NCBI GenBank assembly: GCA_018812505.1
Contig: JAHJDK010000070.1
Span: 1-8,663 of the forward strand
Direction of reading: 5' to 3'
Length of the DNA: 8,663 bases
DNA from: Nanobdellota archaeon
Lineage (GTDB): Archaea; Nanobdellota; Nanobdellia; Woesearchaeales; GCA-2686295
Shown: positions 4,282 to 8,663 of the stretch, piece after piece
Layout: each line of letters begins with the position of its first letter
Numbering within the stretch: the stretch's first letter is position 1
Program-made: the position numbers and the translations under genes
The notes under the pieces: generated by a model
The model's input: the letters and a program-made list of their open reading frames with translations, nothing else
The model's database searches: none
Told to the model about the DNA's origin: nothing

Positions 4282-5952
4282 TTATTGAAAATAAGCATTG
4301 AGAACGTATTGTTGTGCCATTCTGTGTGTGTTGAAGAAACTGCCATTAATTGCTATTGAGTGCCTCATTGTGTCTATCCATGCTGTTCTATCGTTGTAGA
4401 ACTTTGGCATTATTACATATTCTAATTTGTCGTACATGTCTTTAACGTCTTCAAGGTGTATGTTTTCTTTTGTGTTGTCAGGATGTGCTCCTATGCTCCA
4501 GCCTGTTACGTTTTCTATGTGTCCTTCAAGCCACCATCCGTCAAGCACTGAGAATTGTGGTACTCCGTTGTGTGCTGCTTTCATGCCTGATGTTCCTGAG
4601 GCTTCCTGCGGCCTTAGTGGTGTGTTCAGCCATAAATCTACTCCTGACACTAGCATTTTAGCGATGCTTATGTCATAGTTTTGTATATAGCACACTTTGA
4701 TATTTTCATTTACTTCTTTCATTGCGTTGATTATCTTTTTTATCACTTGTTTTCCTTCCCAGTCTCTTGGGTGGGCTTTTCCTGCGTATATTATTTGTAA
4801 ACCTTTTGATTTCTCTGCAATATTCTTCAGTCTTTTAATGTCTGAGAATAGCATATCTCCTCTTTTGTATGTGGCTACTCTTCTGGCAAAGCCTATTGTG
4901 AATATTTCAGGATTCATCTCTACGTTATTGTGTTCTTTTACGAATCTTAGCAGTTCTTTCTTACATTCAATGTGTGCATCCCATAATTCTTCTTTTGGTA
5001 TGCTTAGTATGTATCTTAAGCTGAATGAGTCTACTTCCCAGCCAGGTATGTATTTGTCAAACAGTTTTTTCAAGTGTTTTGAACACCAGAATGCTGAATG
5101 AACTCCATTGGTTATTGACTCTATGTGGTATCCTGGGAACATATCTCTTGATACTTCGCCGTGTTTTTTTGCAACTCCGTTTATGAACTCGCTGAATCTC
5201 AATCCTAGATATGTCATGTTGAGTTTTTCATCAAGAAAAATATCATTTTTTAGCTCTGGTTTTATCATTTCTCCAAGCATTTTTTCTGCTAGTGCTTTTG
5301 GGAATTGGTCGTGACCTGCAGGTACTGGTGTGTGGGTTGTGAAAACACATTTCTTTCTCACGCTTTCAATGTTTTTATCTTTTAATTTGTTGTACAGTTC
5401 TAATGTTAGCAATGCTGAGTGTCCTTCGTTCATATGATATTTTTTCAGGTTTTGGAAGCCGAGGTTTTCAAGCATTCTCGTACCTCCGATTCCCAGCACT
5501 ATTTCTTGTGCTAGTCTGTATTGGTCTTCATGTCCATACAATTGATGTGTTATTGTTTTGTCAAATTCAGAATTACCTATTATGTCTGTGTCTAGGAATA
5601 ATATAGGATTTGTCTGTTCTGTTACTCCTTTTAATTTGTATATCCATGCTTTTATCTTTACTTTCCTGTCTTCTATTGTGACTGTTACTTCGTTTGGCAG
5701 GGGTTTTAGGAATTTTTCAGGGTTCCATTTGACTTCTTCTTCAGTTTGTTCTCCTTTTTCGTTTATTGTTTGTTTGAAGTAGCCTTTTTTGTATAGAAGT
5801 GTTATTCCTACTACAGGTATTTCTAGGTCTGCAAAGCTTCTTAGTGTGTCGCCTGCTAACACTCCTAATCCTCCAGAATAAGTTGGTATTGATGAGTCAA
5901 CACCTATTTCCATGCTGAAATAAGCTATGTGTATATCTTTAAATTCAGTCAT
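4282..5952 (-). CDS. glgP: Alpha-glucan (glycogen/maltodextrin) phosphorylase, short GT35 form
   Basis: Cytoplasmic enzyme releasing glucose-1-phosphate from the non-reducing end of alpha-1,4-glucans with phosphate. The protein has 556 residues, the compact archaeal/bacterial form rather than the 800-residue animal type. Visible signatures are IAYFSMEIGVDSSIPTYSGG (9-28), the glucan/phosphorylase N-terminal motif; KYHMNEGHSALL (171-182); and EASGTSGMKAAHNGVPQ (450-466), where Lys458 is the expected pyridoxal-phosphate Schiff base. This is followed by DGWWLEG, typical of this subfamily. A TATA-like box 27 nt upstream implies a leaderless message, which supports the ATG at 5952. A mazG-like gene follows at 2 nt. 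Its presence suggests the cell stores or receives alpha-glucan. No amylase, debranching enzyme or glycogen synthase is in the window. Named glgP by family; maltodextrin as main substrate (malP) is equally possible. Confidence 0.92.
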   Translation of the reverse strand: MTEFKDIHIAYFSMEIGVDSSIPTYSGGLGVLAGDTLRSFADLEIPVVGITLLYKKGYFKQTINEKGEQTEEEVKWNPEKFLKPLPNEVTVTIEDRKVKIKAWIYKLKGVTEQTNPILFLDTDIIGNSEFDKTITHQLYGHEDQYRLAQEIVLGIGGTRMLENLGFQNLKKYHMNEGHSALLTLELYNKLKDKNIESVRKKCVFTTHTPVPAGHDQFPKALAEKMLGEMIKPELKNDIFLDEKLNMTYLGLRFSEFINGVAKKHGEVSRDMFPGYHIESITNGVHSAFWCSKHLKKLFDKYIPGWEVDSFSLRYILSIPKEELWDAHIECKKELLRFVKEHNNVEMNPEIFTIGFARRVATYKRGDMLFSDIKRLKNIAEKSKGLQIIYAGKAHPRDWEGKQVIKKIINAMKEVNENIKVCYIQNYDISIAKMLVSGVDLWLNTPLRPQEASGTSGMKAAHNGVPQFSVLDGWWLEGHIENVTGWSIGAHPDNTKENIHLEDVKDMYDKLEYVIMPKFYNDRTAWIDTMRHSIAINGSFFNTHRMAQQYVLNAYFQ

Positions 5953-5972
5953 TTTAAAGGATAATATTCTTT

Positions 5973-5986
5973 GATTTTTAAATAAC
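5973..5986 (-). promoter_or_regulatory. TATA box of glgP
   Basis: GTTATTTAAAAATC on the minus strand, centred about 27 nt before the glgP ATG. It lies in the 58-bp gap after the truncated Dph2 gene, so glgP has its own promoter. Confidence 0.5.
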
Positions 5987-6010
5987 TTACCCTAATTATT
6001 TGTTTGAGTC

Positions 6011-6262
6011 TTAGTTTTGCCATTTTGTATGGCCAAAATGTATTATAAGGTCTATACCTAGATTCTTTGTTTCTAGTGGTAAGTCACATGCTCCATAGCA
6101 GGATCCTGCCCATATAAAAATTTCTGTGTTTAATTCTTTTTTTATTTCTTCTTGTATTTCCTTGGCTTTTGGTTTTAATCCGTCTGGTAGGTGAAGCAGT
6201 ACTTTTTTGGCTTTCTGCTTCTTTATTTCTTGGATTGCTTCTTTTAGGTTGTAGCTATACAT
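6011..6262 (-). pseudogene. Dph2 (diphthamide synthesis) N-terminal domain only, truncated
   Basis: The 83 residues match the first domain of archaeal Dph2: KKVLLHLPDGLKPKAKEI (19-36), then WAGSCYGACDLPLE (51-64) and LIIHFGHTKW (72-81). Dph2 is the 4Fe-4S enzyme that starts diphthamide formation on elongation factor 2 by moving a 3-amino-3-carboxypropyl group from S-adenosylmethionine to a histidine. It has three similar domains, each giving one cluster cysteine; in the Pyrococcus enzyme the first is Cys59, and Cys59 here, in GACD, fits. The other two domains, about 250 residues, are absent: a TAA follows HTKWQN and the glgP promoter begins within about 30 bp. A cluster cannot form from one cysteine, so the known reaction is not expected. 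The start and promoter are intact, so a short protein may still be made. Confidence 0.75.
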
Positions 6263-6283
6263 GTGTTTTCGAAAGAGTGTTTT

Positions 6284-6297
6284 GTTTTTAAATTTTT
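6284..6297 (-). promoter_or_regulatory. TATA box of the truncated dph2
   Basis: AAAAATTTAAAAAC on the minus strand, centred 27-28 nt before the ATG at 6262 and overlapping the stop codon of the TPR gene (6296-6298). It predicts a leaderless message, as for glgP and topA. Confidence 0.5.
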
Positions 6298-6895
6298 ACT
6301 GAGAAAGTGCTTTGACTCTATCGAGTACTTCCAGATTTTCTTTTGTGTGTGAGAACCCTGGTTCTATATTGTTGGTTATTTCAAGGTATTTGATTGCTTC
6401 GTTTATGTCTCCTATTTCGTTTTCTCTGATGTTTGTGGCTATGTTTATTCCCAAGTCATAGTTGTATGAGGGATTTGTTGGTTCTAGTTCTACTAATATT
6501 CTTAGTTGTTCTATTGCTTCAGAGTATATTTCTTTTTCGTTGTAGATGACTGCTAAGTTGTTTCTTGCAGTAACGTAATCTTTGTTCTGTTGTACTGCTT
6601 TTTGAAAGTATTCTATTGCTTTGTCATCTTCTCCTTTGTTTACATAGTAAACTCCTATATTGTTCAGTATCTTCTCGTTTTCAGGACTTATTTTTAGCGC
6701 TAGCTCATATATTTGTAATGCTTTTTCTGTTTCTCCTTTTTTCATTAGGTAGTTTCCTAGTGTTGTGTAGTATGATTCATCTTTTAGTATTTTATCTGTG
6801 TCTTCTTGTGATGTTTTCACGACTAATATGTTCTCTGCACTAACAACTATTGCTAGTAGAATTATTGCAATTATTACTATTATAGTTTTTTTCAT
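6296..6895 (-). CDS. Exported or membrane-anchored TPR-repeat protein
   Basis: From ATG 6893-6895 the protein has 199 residues. It opens with MKKTIIVIIAIILLAIVVSAE, two lysines and then a hydrophobic run ending in SA, a signal peptide or N-terminal anchor. Residues from about 38 on form about four tetratricopeptide repeats: YTTLGNYLMKKGETEKALQI, LNNIGVYYVNKGEDDKAIEY, ARNNLAVIYNEKEIYSEAIE, and a degenerate last one with INEAIKYLEITNNIEPG. TPR folds bind other proteins; no catalytic domain is present, so the partner is unknown. An in-frame GTG two codons earlier exists, but GAGG (6902-6905) sits 6 nt before ATG 6895, the best spacing. The TATA-like box at 6928-6936 would start the message just before GAGG. 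The product would act outside the membrane, perhaps as an assembly or scaffolding factor. Confidence 0.82.
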   Translation of the reverse strand: MKKTIIVIIAIILLAIVVSAENILVVKTSQEDTDKILKDESYYTTLGNYLMKKGETEKALQIYELALKISPENEKILNNIGVYYVNKGEDDKAIEYFQKAVQQNKDYVTARNNLAVIYNEKEIYSEAIEQLRILVELEPTNPSYNYDLGINIATNIRENEIGDINEAIKYLEITNNIEPGFSHTKENLEVLDRVKALSQ

Positions 6896-6927
6896 GCTCA
6901 CCCTCTTTTGGATTTTAGAATGTATTA

Positions 6928-6936
6928 GTATAAAAG
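6928..6936 (-). promoter_or_regulatory. TATA box and ribosome-binding site of the TPR gene
   Basis: CTTTTATAC on the minus strand. A start about 25 nt downstream falls near 6906, leaving a leader of about 11 nt that begins at GAGG (6902-6905). This is one of two genes here with a visible ribosome-binding site. Confidence 0.45.
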
Positions 6937-7016
6937 TTTTGCGATTATTTAGTTTGTGACAATAATAATTTGTATTTATTTTGGAGCAAACTATTTTTCA
7001 ACGTCTAATAAAAATA

Positions 7017-7838
7017 CTATGAGTTACTTTTGTCGTTGACTAATTTCTTTTTTGGAGTTGTCTTCTTTTTTACAGTTTTCTTTTCTTCTTTCTTTTTAAT
7101 CTCTTTTTTAGGTTTTTCTTTTTTCTCTTCTTTTGTTGTTTCTTCTGTTTTTTCTTCTACAGCTTCTGCTTCCTCTTCTGCAACTTCTTCTGTCTCTTCT
7201 TTTACTTCTTCTGTTTTCTCTTCTACAACTTCAATTTCTTCCTTATAATCTTCTTTTTCTTTTCTGCTTGGCTCTGCTTTGAATACTCTAATTTCAAAAT
7301 TTCTTACAGGTGCTATTTTTGAAAGCACTTTCTTTCCTTCTTTTTGGATTTCTCCTCTTAAGAGTTCTTCAATTGTTTTTTCAAATGTATTCTTTGATAT
7401 TACATCTCTTAATATGTCTTTTGAGCTTGCTCTTAAGCTTGTTTCAGTTGATTTGTGAACGTATGTATTAGTTATGATTATTACTTTAACTCTTGATCTT
7501 TTGCCGTCTCCACTTCTTAGTACGAATGATGCATCAACTTTTTTTCTTCCTCTTCTAACAAGTCTTTTTATGTGTCCTGTTATTAGTTCATATTTTGTTA
7601 TCTCTGTAATTCCTTGTCCGTCTTTGACATCTTTTATTCTGAATTGTATGTTTAAGTTGTGCTTTCTTGGATCTCCTGTTATGTTTGAAAGATTTAGTGT
7701 TAAACACCTATTTTTCATAAGACCAGGTTCTGTTAATAGTGATTCTCCTAATATTTTGTTTCCGAACATTTTTGGAGCCATTACTGGAAACCATTTTTTC
7801 TTTTTTACTTTTCTTGTGCTTACTTGTTTTTTAGCCAT
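7017..7838 (-). CDS. rps3ae: Small ribosomal subunit protein eS1 (S3Ae) with a long charged C-terminal tail
   Basis: Ribosomal protein of archaea and eukaryotes near the mRNA exit on the small subunit. Residues 1 to about 189 match the family: KKKKWFPVMAPKMFG (12-26), GESLLTEPG, DPRKHNLNIQFRI, ITGHIKRLVRRGRKKVD, and VIIITNTYVHKSTETSLR. The core closes with KIAPVRNFEIRVFKAE. Archaeal members are usually about 200 residues. This one has 273, because residues 190-273 form a tail first very acidic (runs of E with V, T, K) and then strongly basic (KKEIKKKEEKKTVKKKTTPKKK). The tail is low in complexity and probably disordered or helical. A GAGG site at 7848-7851 precedes ATG 7838 by 9 nt inside a hairpin. 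The gene follows gyrB on the same strand with its own TATA box. Confidence 0.92.
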   Translation of the reverse strand: MAKKQVSTRKVKKKKWFPVMAPKMFGNKILGESLLTEPGLMKNRCLTLNLSNITGDPRKHNLNIQFRIKDVKDGQGITEITKYELITGHIKRLVRRGRKKVDASFVLRSGDGKRSRVKVIIITNTYVHKSTETSLRASSKDILRDVISKNTFEKTIEELLRGEIQKEGKKVLSKIAPVRNFEIRVFKAEPSRKEKEDYKEEIEVVEEKTEEVKEETEEVAEEEAEAVEEKTEETTKEEKKEKPKKEIKKKEEKKTVKKKTTPKKKLVNDKSNS

Positions 7839-7843
7839 ATTTG

Positions 7844-7860
7844 AAAAACCTCTGGTTTTT
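7844..7860 (-). promoter_or_regulatory. Leader hairpin covering the rps3ae ribosome-binding site
   Basis: On the minus strand AAAAACC-AGA-GGTTTTT forms a perfect 7-bp stem with a 3-nt loop, 5 nt before the ATG. GAGG lies partly in the loop and partly in the stem. A second palindrome, GTCTA (7862-7866) with TAGAC (7881-7885), lies mostly upstream of the predicted start. Folding could limit translation, as in ribosomal-protein feedback control (inference). Confidence 0.35.
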
Positions 7861-7887
7861 TGTCTACTTCGCAGAAATTATAGACCC

Positions 7888-7897
7888 TTTAAATAGA
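7888..7897 (-). promoter_or_regulatory. TATA box of rps3ae
   Basis: The minus strand carries TCTATTTAAAGG in this stretch. The box centre near 7892 predicts transcription from about 7867, a leader of roughly 28 nt that includes the hairpin at 7844-7860. Confidence 0.45.
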
Positions 7898-7953
7898 TTA
7901 CTATTTTATTACGTCAGATACATTGCTTTTTTTAAGAAAATATATTTTTTTGA

Positions 7954-8663
7954 TTATATATCCAAGTCAACGACTTTCTTCGCGTTTTTCTCTATAAATC
8001 TTCTTCTTGGCTCTACGTCTTCACCCATTAGTATTGAGAATACGTTGTCTGCTTCTACAGCGTCTTCTATGATTATTTGTTTTAATGTTCTCTTTTCAGG
8101 GTTCATGGTTGTCTCCCATAGTTGGTCTGGGTTCATCTCTCCTAGTCCTTTGTATCTTTGTATGGTTGCTCCTGCACCTACTTCTTTTAGTGCTTCTTCT
8201 TTTTCTTCTTCTGATTGTGCGTAGATTTTTTGTTTTCCTTTTTTAATCAGATATAATGGTGGTTGTGCAAGGTAGATGTATCCTGCTTCTATTAATTGGG
8301 TCATGTATCTGAAAAAGAATGTTAGTAGTAGTGTTGCAATATGGTTTCCGTCAACGTCAGCGTCTGTCATGATTATTATTTTGTGATATCGAGCTTTTGT
8401 TATGTCAAATTCTTCTGCAATACTTGTGCCTAATGCAGTAATGATTGTTATTATTTCCTGACTTGCCATTATCTTGTTGATTCTTGATTTTTCAACATTC
8501 AATATTTTTCCTCTTAGTGGCAGTATTGCTTGGAATTCGCGTTTGCGTGATTGTTTTGCACTGTTGTGAACGAAGACGCCCGATGCCAGAGCAAAGTTGT
8601 GAGTGCCAGGTACCTCGATATCGTACACGTCCATACGTTCGTCGCATTGCTCAACCTTAATGA
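7954..8663 (-). CDS. gyrB: DNA gyrase subunit B, C-terminal part interrupted by an intein (runs off right edge)
   Basis: The frame is open to the window edge; the ATG at 8634 is internal to the intein and is not a start. The last 202 residues after the intein are gyrase B: SAKQ, FQAILPLRGKILNVEKSR, MTDADVDGNHIATLLLTFFF (TOPRIM metal Asp residues), QRYKGLGEMNPDQLWETTM, GEDVEPRRRFIEKNA, ending in VVDLDI as is usual. GyrB supplies the ATPase and, with GyrA, introduces negative supercoils. The ATPase and transducer domains and the EGDSAGG Glu of the active site lie outside the window. The SAKQ residues directly follow the intein, so activity depends on protein splicing. The archaeal surroundings and bacterial-type sequence fit the known transfer of gyrase to archaea. 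Its stop is 115 bp upstream of rps3ae. Confidence 0.93.
   Translation of the reverse strand, partial: IKVEQCDERMDVYDIEVPGTHNFALASGVFVHNSAKQSRKREFQAILPLRGKILNVEKSRINKIMASQEIITIITALGTSIAEEFDITKARYHKIIIMTDADVDGNHIATLLLTFFFRYMTQLIEAGYIYLAQPPLYLIKKGKQKIYAQSEEEKEEALKEVGAGATIQRYKGLGEMNPDQLWETTMNPEKRTLKQIIIEDAVEADNVFSILMGEDVEPRRRFIEKNAKKVVDLDI
8563..8663 (-). other. Intein C-terminal end within GyrB
   Basis: The 33 visible residues before SAKQ contain VYDIEVPGTHNFALASGVFV and then His-Asn followed by Ser. This is the intein F and G block pattern: the splicing-domain strand with PGTHNF, the penultimate His, the Asn that cyclises, and Ser as first residue of the downstream host protein. The position, between SAGG and SAKQ of the TOPRIM domain, is a site already known for gyrase B inteins, such as that of Synechocystis. 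The N-terminal block and any homing endonuclease lie outside. GC content here is about 50%, against roughly one third nearby. Confidence 0.93.

Noticed and set aside
4427..5782. Several plus-strand open frames opposite glgP
   Set aside because: They lie antisense to a gene with all phosphorylase signatures, show no recognisable motifs and have no promoters of their own.
7030..7248. Plus-strand open frame rich in Ser and Phe
   Set aside because: It is the complement of the Glu/Lys-rich tail of S3Ae, whose frame is well supported; composition alone keeps the opposite strand open.
8632..8634. ATG as the start of a separate gyrase-like protein
   Set aside because: The frame continues to the window edge and the Met is inside the intein F block, so it is an internal residue.

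Overview
The window looks like a piece of an AT-rich archaeal chromosome, most likely from a DPANN-type lineage (inference). The evidence is two archaeal/eukaryotic-type ribosomal proteins (S27ae, S3Ae), an archaeal-form topoisomerase IA, a diphthamide-synthesis (Dph2) fragment, and TATA-like boxes about 25-28 nt upstream of start codons, which implies mostly leaderless mRNAs. Bacterial-type gyrase B is also present, as in many archaea that acquired gyrase. Nearly all genes are on the minus strand; only rps27ae and the transposase read on the plus strand.

Left part (1-1330), accessory and mosaic. The N-terminus of an alkaline-phosphatase-superfamily phosphodiesterase runs off the left edge. 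Next come a decayed glycosyltransferase-2 fragment with two compensating frameshifts and an IS200/IS605-type Y1 (HUH) transposase whose original start appears lost. Three palindromes sharing the pattern GGATAC-stem-loop-stem-(A)GAGGA are scattered here (164-208, 678-718, 1288-1318). Their stems differ in sequence but stay paired. Two lie directly in front of the phosphodiesterase and glycosyltransferase starts, and the third follows the tnpA stop. They are either transposon-end palindromes or a repeated leader RNA.

Non-coding stretch 1286-1568. It holds a GC-rich, foldable segment (about 1430-1515, minus strand) that begins where a promoter at 1535-1555 would start transcription. That promoter is identical over 21 nt to the rps27ae promoter. 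This is the best candidate here for an undescribed small RNA.

Middle (1569-6262). topA and rps27ae are divergent. The S27ae has lost three of its four zinc-ribbon cysteines. A two-gene minus-strand unit follows: glgP (alpha-glucan phosphorylase) and, 2 nt after it, a MazG-like pyrophosphohydrolase broken by one extra base in an A-run. Upstream lies a Dph2 gene cut down to its N-terminal 83 residues but keeping a good promoter.

Right part (6296-8663). A secreted or membrane-anchored TPR protein, ribosomal protein S3Ae with an unusual 84-residue charged tail and a hairpin over its ribosome-binding site, and the 3' part of gyrB. The gyrB gene is interrupted at GG|SAKQ in the TOPRIM region by an intein. 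Only the intein C-terminus is in the window, and its base composition (about 50% GC) is far above its surroundings, which points to recent acquisition.
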